Shown piece after piece: positions 1 through 5,438 of a stretch of 6,171 bases of DNA (its first letter is position 1; the number at the start of each line of letters is the position of its first letter). The notes beneath the pieces are model-generated. The model saw only the letters and a list, made by a program, of their open reading frames with translations, had not been told where the DNA came from and made no database searches. Source of the stretch: Dehalococcoidia bacterium (GTDB taxonomy: Bacteria > Chloroflexota > Dehalococcoidia > UBA1151 > UBA1328); assembly GCA_030745955.1 (NCBI GenBank), contig JASLNQ010000139.1:1-6171 (forward strand), given 5' to 3'. The translations under genes and the position numbers were made by a program.

Positions 1-2
1 CT

Positions 3-329
3 TTTGCCTTCGCACCGACGATGCTGATCGCGGCCGGATTCTGGATGTTGCGGGGTGTGTTCGATGAGATGGACGTGCCGACCCGGCAGTCGTACATGAT
101 GGCCCTTGTCCCGCCGGAGGAGCGTTCGGTGATGGCGGGGTCGGCGAACCTCGGGCGCGGCCTGGGAAGGATGCCAAGTTCGACGGCAACGGGTTTCCTG
201 TGGGCGGGCGCTTACACGGTCGCGCCCTGGCTGGTGGGCGGTGGGCTGAAGCTGCTGTACGACTTCACGATTTACTTTTCGTTCAGGAACGTCGTACTTC
301 CCAAGGACCCGGGGTCCGAGGGATCGTAG
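3..329 (+). CDS. MFS transporter, C-terminal fragment (5' end outside window)
   Basis: This is the last ~109 codons of an inner-membrane transporter, probably of the major facilitator superfamily. The frame is already open at base 3 (FAFAPT precedes the first Met), so the ATG at 21 is an internal codon and the real start lies upstream. What is seen is a segment DVPTRQSYMMALVPPEER, then SANLGRGLGR, then a hydrophobic stretch ending in a GGGLKLLYDFTIYFSFR-like tail. In MFS drug-efflux-like proteins a D-x-P-x-R-Q-x-Y motif followed by a P-x-x-E-R cytoplasmic loop precedes helix 11, and the G-x-x-K-x-x-Y-D segment starts helix 12; family membership follows from that pattern. Substrate cannot be told from this fragment. 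The gene ends 16 nt from the stop of the convergent amidohydrolase, with no convincing terminator between them. Confidence 0.82.
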   Translation, partial: FAFAPTMLIAAGFWMLRGVFDEMDVPTRQSYMMALVPPEERSVMAGSANLGRGLGRMPSSTATGFLWAGAYTVAPWLVGGGLKLLYDFTIYFSFRNVVLPKDPGSEGS

Positions 330-345
330 GGGGATCAGGGCTGAT

Positions 346-1782
346 CTAGCCTGTCCGGCCGAGGTACATCATCGCCTTCGAGATGTCGACCGTTTCGTGC
401 GGGATGCCAGTTGAACTGACCGCCGGCACCCCCTCTTCGGTTGTGAGGATAGTCCCGCCGGTGCCGACAACGCGCCCTGCCATCATGATCAGCCGGCCTG
501 CCACGATTCCGTAGCTTGCCCTGCCTTGCTCGGGGTCGATGAGGGTCAGGTCGGCATCGTTTCCTTCGGAGAGCCGTCCTTTCGAGCCCAGGCCGATCAT
601 TCGGGCCGGGTTGAGGCTCAGTTTGAGCACGAGGTCGAGTGGGTCGAGGGCGCCGAACCTTACGAGCCGCATCGACTGCTCGATATTGACGTTTCTTGGC
701 AATGCCCCGGCGTCGCTGCCCACGGCGTCGATAATGAATTCATCGCCGGCGTTCCTGGCGGCGGTGAGCTGGAAAGCGGAGGTTGCGTTGTTCACCGGGA
801 AGCTCATCGGCACGTCGGTTTCGCCCTGGTTGAACAGTTCGACGCCACGTTCGCCACTCACAAGTACGAGCCCGGTCCGGATTTCTTCCACGGTCGAGGC
901 ATAGCCGTCGCGCAGGGCGGCACGAATCCCATCGGCTGTGGTGGCGTAGTTTTCGAGTCGCAGGCAGTTCTGGCACACATCGGCGAGGACGTTCCCGTTG
1001 GCATCGCACTTGCCGAGTGTGAAGTTGGGTCGGGCGAGGTGAACCTCGGAGACGACCTGATCGCGCAGGTCGTCGATGATCTGCAGCGCCTCCCTGATTT
1101 CCTGCTCGACGGGTAGCACCGACCCGCGGCAGTAGGCGTTTATGTGTGCGACGTGAACTCGACCCGTGCTACCGAGTAGCGCTGGGATCTCGCGGACCCC
1201 GTCGAGCCGGGAGCCGGTTTCGGTGGTGCCGACGTGGTAGGCGATGTATGCGCCCATGTCGTTGGCGGACGCGATGAACTGCGACGTTTCTTCCGGGGTG
1301 AACGGGTAGTAGCCGCCCCACATCTTCACCCCGAGCGAGCCCGCGGTTAGCGCGCTGGCGACGATGTCTTTGATCTGTGTCGCGGCCAGGCTTCCTTCCG
1401 GCACGGTTTCACCGGGTTTGAGATAGCCAAGGCTGCCGACGTTCACTCCCGAGCCACGGGCGGCGATGCCAGCGGTCAGGGCCTCCATGCTCCCGCCGAG
1501 GTCGATAACGGTCGTTGCGCCGGCTGCTGCGACCATCTGCAGGCCGAGTCCGCGAATCCTGCCAAGGTCGGCGGCGTTGGCGACGTGGACGTGCGTGTCG
1601 ATCATGCCAGGGATGACCCACTGGCCCGAGGCGTCGAGCGTGTCGATGGCGAGGGCGGGGTCGATTTTAGGCTCAACACGCTCGATCACACCATTGGACA
1701 TCGCGACATCGGCGACGGAATCGTAGCCAGATTCGGCGTCGAGGACGCGTCCGTTCGTGATCAACAGGTCGTAGTGGTCCAA
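346..1782 (-). CDS. Metal-dependent amidohydrolase (N-acyl-D-amino-acid deacylase / hydantoinase-like), TTG start
   Basis: A cytosolic amidohydrolase of 478 residues, predicted to hydrolyse a C-N bond at a metal centre. The N-terminus has the usual small beta domain (DLLITNGRVLD, residues 5-15), then GMIDTHVHV with the metal-binding H64 and H66. Other candidate ligands are K153 in GVKMW (position of the carboxylated lysine), H183 in AYHVG, H213 in VAHINAYCRG, and a likely catalytic D357 in GSDAG. The C-terminus carries the NPARMIGL...KGRL.EGNDADLTLID pattern typical of the superfamily. The substrate is not determined; D-aminoacylase, dihydroorotase-like and hydantoinase roles are all possible. 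The frame is open upstream to 2019. The TTG at 1782 is preferred because GGGGGAG (plus-strand 1790-1796) lies 7 nt upstream, the domain begins right after it, and a longer protein would overlap the divergent gene. An unusual cysteine set (C218, C259, C270, C273) sits in the insertion after the H213 motif. Confidence 0.86.
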   Translation of the reverse strand: MDHYDLLITNGRVLDAESGYDSVADVAMSNGVIERVEPKIDPALAIDTLDASGQWVIPGMIDTHVHVANAADLGRIRGLGLQMVAAAGATTVIDLGGSMEALTAGIAARGSGVNVGSLGYLKPGETVPEGSLAATQIKDIVASALTAGSLGVKMWGGYYPFTPEETSQFIASANDMGAYIAYHVGTTETGSRLDGVREIPALLGSTGRVHVAHINAYCRGSVLPVEQEIREALQIIDDLRDQVVSEVHLARPNFTLGKCDANGNVLADVCQNCLRLENYATTADGIRAALRDGYASTVEEIRTGLVLVSGERGVELFNQGETDVPMSFPVNNATSAFQLTAARNAGDEFIIDAVGSDAGALPRNVNIEQSMRLVRFGALDPLDLVLKLSLNPARMIGLGSKGRLSEGNDADLTLIDPEQGRASYGIVAGRLIMMAGRVVGTGGTILTTEEGVPAVSSTGIPHETVDISKAMMYLGRTG

Positions 1783-1789
1783 GCGGAAA

Positions 1790-1796
1790 CTCCCCC
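1790..1796 (-). promoter_or_regulatory. Shine-Dalgarno that decides the TTG start of the amidohydrolase
   Basis: On the minus strand the sequence reads GGGGGAG, then 7 nt, then TTG at 1782-1780. The in-frame ATG and GTG codons further upstream lack this support and would extend the protein with low-complexity sequence unlike the family's N-terminus. The site is seen directly; its use is inferred. Confidence 0.7.
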
Positions 1797-1924
1797 GAAT
1801 TGCTCTGGTGTGCGGCAGAATTGAAGGCAGTTTATTCACTATCGGCAGATCGTGCCGCCCCCGGAGTGGGATCACCGCATGTGGCCCGGCACCCGGGAGC
1901 ACGGGCGATTTCCGCTTTTCCAAC

Positions 1925-2533
1925 TTGAACGCCAAATCGACACAATCACCCCGTCTGCTCGTAACGCCAGTTTTCTTTGGCGTACTGGCTTTCGCGCTGT
2001 TCAATTCACCTGCGATCACTATTGCGCAGGATGGCGCACGCAGTAGCTTGCAGGCCGCTGACGAAGCTATTCCCGGCTACGTGATGCTGGGCGAGGCGGT
2101 GGCCGGACCTCACACTGTCCAGGTGCAGGTGAGTCCTGCGAATCCGATAGTCGGCATTTCGCGCTTCGCCGTGAGGGTGCGGGATTCGCGGACCGGGGTG
2201 GACGTCGAGGGCGCGTTCATTCGGCTATTCGGGACACCTGCTGAACAGGGTGAGAAGCAGTATTCGCCCGCGCTTAACTCGCCGGTCGACCGGGTCTTCT
2301 ACCTGGCGCAGCTTGAACTGGAGCATGCCGGGGTCTGGGCGATTGATGTTGATGTTGATTCCGAACTCGGGACCGGGGTGACCGTGATGTCGCTGCAGGT
2401 CGGTTCCCGTGCCAGGAGCGACGCCGGTGGATGGGGGGCGGTGTTGTTCCTTGTAGTGACGCTTGCGTTCGTGGGTGGAATTGCCTGGATTTGGTATTCG
2501 TCGAAGAAGGCACGAAAGCACCAGTTCGGGTAG
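1925..2533 (+). CDS. Secreted, C-terminally membrane-anchored YtkA-like domain protein
   Basis: A predicted 202-residue exported protein. From the TTG at 1925 it has a basic N-terminus (K4, R10), a hydrophobic core at about residues 11-27 and a possible signal-peptidase site after TIA (residue 34). The extracytoplasmic part (about 50-160) runs GYVMLGEAV, then V.VSPANPIVG.SRFAVRVRDSRTG and later YLAQLELEHAGVWAIDVDV. This resembles the YtkA-like/CopC-type beta-sandwich, where 'd-x-x-t-g-x-x-v' and 'h-x-G-x-W' strands are characteristic. A transmembrane helix (about 170-191) and a basic tail (SSKKARKH) follow, giving an N-out, C-in topology. The frame is open from a GTG at 1808, but that start would bury the signal peptide about 50 residues in; neither start has a clear Shine-Dalgarno. 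It is divergent from the amidohydrolase. The ligand or partner is unknown; related domains occur near copper and cytochrome-oxidase genes, but none is here. Confidence 0.72.
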   Translation: MNAKSTQSPRLLVTPVFFGVLAFALFNSPAITIAQDGARSSLQAADEAIPGYVMLGEAVAGPHTVQVQVSPANPIVGISRFAVRVRDSRTGVDVEGAFIRLFGTPAEQGEKQYSPALNSPVDRVFYLAQLELEHAGVWAIDVDVDSELGTGVTVMSLQVGSRARSDAGGWGAVLFLVVTLAFVGGIAWIWYSSKKARKHQFG

Positions 2534-2754
2534 TCTCAGTGCCAGTTGTGACGGTCGTACCATCAGTTGTACCGGCAATCAGAAACACTCTTGTGCCAGG
2601 GGACAGATACCCGGAAGTAGCGGAGCGAAATTCGTTTTGCGCGTCCGGGTACGGCATTTCTTCCGGTTGCGAAACGTCATTGATCGCCAGACATGAGAAG
2701 GTGCGGATCGTTACAGATGTCGGCTGATCCTCAGTTTGAGTACCCGCTGATTTC
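2534..2754. other. Gene-free interval with two competing hairpins
   Basis: About 220 bases between the YtkA-like gene and the next promoter. I see no convincing gene on either strand; the open frames here are antisense or out-of-frame extensions of neighbours with low-complexity translation. What it does hold is a structured stretch at 2608-2666, described separately. There is no U-tract directly after the structure, so it is not a canonical intrinsic terminator. Confidence 0.5.
2608..2666 (+). repeat. Nested/alternative hairpin region with a TTCG-capped stem
   Basis: TACCCGG (2608-2614) is perfectly complementary to CCGGGTA (2645-2651). Inside that pair, GCGAAA (2625-2630) and TTTTGC (2635-2640) form a stem of six pairs (one G-T) closed by the tetraloop TTCG. 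A competing stem pairs CCGGAAG (2611-2617) with CTTCCGG (2660-2666). The two outer stems share 2611-2614, so they exclude each other. The structure lies in the 3' region of the YtkA-like gene, about 90-150 nt upstream of the promoter at 2755. It could be a 3' UTR structure, a weak terminator or chance in GC-rich DNA. Confidence 0.4.
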
Positions 2755-2783
2755 TTGACCACGCGTGCGCGCGGTGCTAGGTT
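2755..2783 (+). promoter_or_regulatory. Sigma70-type promoter for the 2906 gene
   Basis: The -35 box TTGACC (2755-2760) matches the consensus at 5 of 6 positions. A 17-bp spacer leads to the -10 box TAGGTT (2778-2783), which is preceded by TGC and so has an extended -10 feature. Transcription would begin near 2790, giving a leader of about 115 nt before the ATG at 2906. The gene downstream has a strong Shine-Dalgarno, consistent with a leadered mRNA. The elements are read directly; activity is inferred. Confidence 0.7.
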
Positions 2784-2789
2784 TGCGGC

Positions 2790-2905
2790 TTACTTCCACA
2801 GTGCGTGGCTACCAATGAGGAACCGGCCTTCCCGGTGCGTCGCCAGTTCATCCGAAGGGTCAGGACCCGGTTCTGACCCCAGTTCTGACAAACAAGGAGC
2901 AGGAT
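2790..2905 (+). promoter_or_regulatory. Structured 5' leader and ribosome binding site of the 2906 gene
   Basis: The leader contains three small hairpins: CCAC/GTGG (2796-2799 with 2805-2808), ACCGG/CCGGT (2822-2826 with 2832-2836), and a 7-bp perfect stem GGGTCAG/CTGACCC (2857-2863 with 2873-2879, 9-nt loop). The octamer GTTCTGAC occurs twice, 12 nt apart (2870-2877 and 2882-2889), just ahead of the Shine-Dalgarno AAGGAG (2894-2899), which stands 6 nt before the ATG. The arrangement could serve translational control or protein binding. It matches no riboswitch class that I recognise. Confidence 0.45.
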
Positions 2906-3679
2906 ATGACGGAACCAGTACTTTTTGAGGCCGAGGATGCCGCTCCGAACGAGAGCGGCAGGGGGATGGTGGCCGAGGCTGCACCATTCGTTGCATCGGT
3001 CGAGCGACTTATGATTCGGGTTCGGAGTGCGAAGCTCAATGACCATACCCAGATGATGGACAACCTGCAGGCCTGGATCGACCGGGCCATGTCGGGTGGT
3101 ATTGATGTCGTCAAGGACGGCGACAAGATCCTGGGGACATTGAGCGAGAACGTGCGAGAAATGATCCAGTCGCGCACGATGCTGCGCCGGGTCGTTTCGC
3201 CAATGGCCGGCCTGACCATCCTGGCGGGTCTGCTTGCGGGTTCGGCAGCCCTGGCTGTCGGCAACAACGCAGAGTTTCTTTCGATACCACTGGAGATCTT
3301 CATCAGTGCGATCATCTTCGGAATTGCCGGGAGTGCGCTTGCCGTGCTGCTCAGGACAATGACGATGCAGCACGAGTACACCGACAAAGTGGCTTTGCTG
3401 ATGGTTGGACTCGCACGACCGCTGGTTGGTGGTGTGCTTGCGCTGGCAGTCTTCTCACTGTTTGGCGCCGGTATCATCTCGCTGCCGCTGGTCGCCGACC
3501 AGAACTCCACGACACGCGTAGCGTTCCTTGGCGATGGCCGTTTCGATGGCATCATGGCCGGTCAGCTGGCGATGTTCGCCTTTGCGTTCGGCGCTGGAAT
3601 CCTCGAGGGTTACGTTACTCCCCGGTTCGCACGGGGTGTGGCGCGAGTCGCCGACCGGATCGGTTCGGTAACCGAGTAG
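2906..3679 (+). CDS. Four-helix integral membrane protein of unknown function
   Basis: A 257-residue protein with a polar, mostly acidic cytoplasmic N-terminal region (about 1-95) and four predicted transmembrane helices at about 97-118, 126-149, 172-194 and 216-236. A short basic tail (PRFARGVARVADRI) follows the last helix. The segment ARPLVGGVLALAVFSL in helix 3 and the FAFAFGAGILEGYVTPRF pattern in helix 4 resemble an uncharacterised bacterial membrane family with 'RPL-G' and 'F-x-A/G-G-x-x-E' motifs; that comparison is from memory and no function is assigned. E234, within the last helix, and R171, in helix 3, are charged residues in hydrophobic surroundings and may pair. The start is well supported by AAGGAG 6 nt upstream and by the promoter at 2755. 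It appears monocistronic, ending at the bidirectional terminator. Confidence 0.8.
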   Translation: MTEPVLFEAEDAAPNESGRGMVAEAAPFVASVERLMIRVRSAKLNDHTQMMDNLQAWIDRAMSGGIDVVKDGDKILGTLSENVREMIQSRTMLRRVVSPMAGLTILAGLLAGSAALAVGNNAEFLSIPLEIFISAIIFGIAGSALAVLLRTMTMQHEYTDKVALLMVGLARPLVGGVLALAVFSLFGAGIISLPLVADQNSTTRVAFLGDGRFDGIMAGQLAMFAFAFGAGILEGYVTPRFARGVARVADRIGSVTE

Positions 3680-3697
3680 TTTTCAACGAGACGAAAA

Positions 3698-3730
3698 AGA
3701 AAGGGCCGGACATTATGTCCGGCCCTTTCT
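3698..3730. terminator. Bidirectional intrinsic terminator
   Basis: A perfect 14-bp stem (3698-3711 with 3717-3730) has an ATTAT loop and a GC-rich centre (GGGCCGG/CCGGCCC). On the minus strand it is followed by a T-rich run (TTTCTTTTTCG, complement of 3692-3702), giving a strong terminator for the leftward cluster. On the plus strand the run is TTTCTATTATTA, weaker but adequate. It lies 18 nt after the stop of the plus-strand membrane gene and 4 nt before the stop of the minus-strand small ORF, so it serves both convergent units. Confidence 0.9.
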
Positions 3731-3734
3731 ATTA

Positions 3735-3863
3735 TTAGCTGTTGGCCCACCAGATGATTACTGCGAAGACCACGACATAGAAGAGGAACCGGACCAGCAG
3801 TTGCCGTCTTGTGACCGAGCGCCGGCCATCGGGATCGCGGTCTCCCCGGTTCCAGAGATTCAT
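3735..3863 (-). CDS. Small single-helix membrane protein (42 aa)
   Basis: The short ORF begins at ATG 3863 (MNLWNRGDRDPDG...) and has an Arg/Asp-rich N-terminal half. A basic RRQLLVR border is followed by one strongly hydrophobic helix (about 22-40) ending WWANS. The charge pattern predicts N-in topology. The frame is open farther upstream (to 3971), but that would overlap the PLP enzyme gene and add implausible sequence. GAGAAAG lies 8 nt upstream as a weak ribosome binding site. The ORF starts 52 nt downstream of the PLP enzyme's stop and ends right at the terminator, so it is probably the last gene of that transcript. I do not recognise the family. The position, charge and helix pattern support a real gene, though the length leaves doubt. 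Confidence 0.6.
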   Translation of the reverse strand: MNLWNRGDRDPDGRRSVTRRQLLVRFLFYVVVFAVIIWWANS

Positions 3864-3915
3864 CTGACTGCTTTCTCGTGTCTGTGTTACTGGGGCTGAC
3901 CGGTGGGTCTGGTGA

Positions 3916-4941
3916 CTAGCCCTTGTGGTTGGCCAACTGCTCCGCAAAGGTAAACACGGCAGGCAGGCCACCGGTGTGGAGGAATATTACGGTTTCGTCG
4001 TCGTCGAACCCACCCTCTTCGACCTGGTCGATCAGGGCCGCCATCGTCGTTCCGGTGTAGTTCGGATCACAGATGATCGCATCGGTCTGTGCCGCGATGT
4101 GAATCGCATCGGCCACCTGGGCTGTCATCACGCCGTAGCCCTCACCGACGTACTGGTCGAGCACTCGCATGTCGCTCTCTTCGAACGTAACGGGCAGGTC
4201 GAGCAGTTCCTGGATGTCGTTGCTGTGCTGGAAGATGTACTCGCCCAGTGGGAGGTCGTAGTTCACAGTCACGCCTGTGAACTTCCAGTCGAGTCCCATT
4301 GCCTTTGCCGCGATGATAAGGCCGCAGAGGGAGCGTCCTGCGACTCCGATGATGTGGACGTTCTTGAGGTCGTTCTCCTCGATTTGCTCCCGCATCTCGA
4401 TCCCGGCCTGCACGAAGCCGACCATGCCGACGATCCTCGGGAACAGGTGGTCCTGGATCAGGTAGGGCTTGTGACCTTCTGCTTCGAGCTCTTCCTTGAG
4501 CTTCGTTGCGTAGCCCTCGGCGTCGCCTGACTGGTATTCGTCGAGCAGGTGCAGTTCGGCCCCGAGGACCTTGTCGACCAACAGGTTACCCTGGACCTGG
4601 CGGTTCGCCGCGTTCTTGAGAACAAGGACGTAACGCATTCCGATCTTGTTGGCCGCCGCAGCCGTCATCCGGGCGTTGTTCGAGTGGTAGTCCATGATGT
4701 TGATCATCACGTCGTAGCCTTCGTCGGCGACGTGGGGCATCTCGAACTCATAGTGACGGGCCTTGTTGCCACCGTAGGCGAGGCCGGTGAGGTCTTCACG
4801 CTTGATCCAGATGCTTGGACCGCCGAGTCGCTCGGTGAGTCTTGGCATCGGCTCGAGTGGGGTCGGCAGGTGCGCCATCTGGATGCGGGGGAGCTTGTCG
4901 ACGATCTTCTGGAGTTGTTCGGGAGAGAGGTGTTGTGTCAT
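3916..4941 (-). CDS. PLP-dependent D-cysteine desulfhydrase / ACC deaminase family enzyme
   Basis: A complete 341-residue fold-type II PLP enzyme. GGNKARHYEF supplies the Schiff-base lysine K60; HSNNAR carries the family's active-site serine S87; GNLLVDKVLGAEL (118-130) is a family signature. Y269 (GEGYG) and Y295 (DPNYTG) match the conserved active-site tyrosines. The residue after Y295 is Thr, not the Glu of true ACC deaminases, and HTGG (322-325) has Thr where ACC deaminase has Leu. Both point to D-cysteine-desulfhydrase-like chemistry (D-cysteine to pyruvate, H2S and ammonia). Two deviations stand out: MDYH replaces the usual GGxQ before S87, and the phosphate loop reads GVAGRS (199-204). 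The substrate may therefore differ. ATG 4941 is chosen because the family-like N-terminus starts there; longer frames to 5055 add unrelated sequence. It precedes the 42-aa ORF on the same strand and is a divergent paralogue of the gene at 5485. Confidence 0.87.
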   Translation of the reverse strand: MTQHLSPEQLQKIVDKLPRIQMAHLPTPLEPMPRLTERLGGPSIWIKREDLTGLAYGGNKARHYEFEMPHVADEGYDVMINIMDYHSNNARMTAAAANKIGMRYVLVLKNAANRQVQGNLLVDKVLGAELHLLDEYQSGDAEGYATKLKEELEAEGHKPYLIQDHLFPRIVGMVGFVQAGIEMREQIEENDLKNVHIIGVAGRSLCGLIIAAKAMGLDWKFTGVTVNYDLPLGEYIFQHSNDIQELLDLPVTFEESDMRVLDQYVGEGYGVMTAQVADAIHIAAQTDAIICDPNYTGTTMAALIDQVEEGGFDDDETVIFLHTGGLPAVFTFAEQLANHKG

Positions 4942-4950
4942 GGTGCGAGA

Positions 4951-4979
4951 ATTGTATTTGACGGTTGCGCCGAGGGTAA
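4951..4979 (-). promoter_or_regulatory. Probable promoter giving a near-leaderless transcript of the 4941 gene
   Basis: On the minus strand a near-consensus -10 box TACAAT (complement of 4951-4956) lies 9 nt before the ATG at 4941. A start about 7 nt after the -10 box would leave a leader of only about 3 nt. There is no Shine-Dalgarno between them, which agrees with leaderless initiation. The -35 region at 17 bp spacing is a poor TTACCC (complement of 4974-4979). The box is seen directly; leaderlessness is inferred from the spacing. Confidence 0.55.
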
Positions 4980-5084
4980 TTGGAGATTGGCAGGTTACTC
5001 GCTCGGTTGACGGAGCCAGGCGGGTTGTCATCTGAGGTTGGAGGTTGGTAAGCATCTGGCTAGGCTTGCCGGGATCGACAAACA

Positions 5085-5112
5085 GTCATCCTGAATTCAT
5101 TTTCAGGATCTA
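5085..5112 (+). repeat. Left terminal inverted repeat with internal hairpin
   Basis: A 28-nt repeat that begins GTCATCCTGAATTC and ends TTTTCAGGATCTA. Within it, ATCCTGAA (5088-5095) pairs with TTCAGGAT (5102-5109) across a 6-nt loop. It matches the reverse complement of 5439-5466 except at 5099 (A here, C there). The similarity continues weakly outward (AC shared, one mismatch). The GTC and CTA flanks give the hairpin a direction: GTC faces outward and CTA faces the gene. Confidence 0.9.
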
Positions 5113-5143
5113 TGACGACCTCTCCCGGTTGAACCTGCCTCCG

Positions 5144-5434
5144 ATGTCCAACCGTTACTTCGTCTACATACTCGCCAATCGCGGAAAGATGCTCTACACG
5201 GGCGTCACTCGCGATCTATTCCAGCGTGTCTGGCAGCACAGGCGCGGATGCGGGTCAAGTTTCACGTCAAAATACCGTACTCACGAACTTGTCTGGTTTG
5301 AGGAGACTGACGATATTTCGGCGGCTATTGCCAGGGAGAAGCAGATCAAGACCTGGCGTCGGCAGTGGAAGAAGAATCTCGTAGAGTTTGAAAATCCTGG
5401 CTGGTTGGATTTGGCTGATGGGTGGTACGAGTGA
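5144..5434 (+). CDS. Stand-alone GIY-YIG endonuclease
   Basis: A 96-residue single-domain nuclease of the GIY-YIG superfamily (UvrC N-terminal-like, the stand-alone group often annotated as UPF0213/YhbQ-type). The two signature strands are VYI (7-9) and YTG (18-20). R28 in LFQRVWQH matches the catalytic arginine, H32 follows it, and E65 in AIAREKQIKTWRR matches the metal-binding glutamate. The WFEE and WRRQWK.NLVE.ENPGWLDL segments are typical of this group. All catalytic positions are intact, so it is predicted to be active. The frame is open from 5045, but the domain begins at the ATG at 5144, and a longer protein would read through the left inverted repeat. No Shine-Dalgarno is visible. 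It is the only plus-strand gene in this half of the window and is tightly enclosed by inverted repeats, suggesting it acts on those ends. Confidence 0.88.
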   Translation: MSNRYFVYILANRGKMLYTGVTRDLFQRVWQHRRGCGSSFTSKYRTHELVWFEETDDISAAIAREKQIKTWRRQWKKNLVEFENPGWLDLADGWYE

Positions 5435-5438
5435 GCGC

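Noticed and set aside
333..346. GATCA/TGATC hairpin between the convergent MFS and amidohydrolase genes
   Set aside because: Only 5 bp, AT-mixed, with no T-tract on either strand; too weak to call a terminator.
526..1116. Long plus-strand open frame opposite the amidohydrolase
   Set aside because: It is antisense to conserved catalytic-domain sequence and its translation has no recognisable motif; open antisense frames are expected in GC-rich genes.
2344..2358. Tandem GATGTT repeats
   Set aside because: Two to three hexamer units inside a coding region that encode an Asp-Val run in a beta strand; no sign of a functional repeat.
2274..2762. Minus-strand open frame covering the gene-free interval
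   Set aside because: Low-complexity Thr/Arg/Pro-rich translation that runs antisense into the YtkA-like coding region; no ribosome binding site or domain.
2860..3555. Minus-strand open frame of 231 codons opposite the four-helix membrane protein
   Set aside because: Ser/Arg/Thr-rich translation without domain structure, no ribosome binding site, and it lies opposite a gene with a strong promoter and start.
3925..4530. Plus-strand open frame opposite the PLP enzyme
   Set aside because: Antisense of a clearly conserved PLP enzyme, with no motif of its own.
5045..5143. N-terminal extension of the GIY-YIG gene from the ATG at 5045
   Set aside because: It would translate the left inverted repeat and unrelated intergenic bases; the conserved domain starts at the ATG at 5144.
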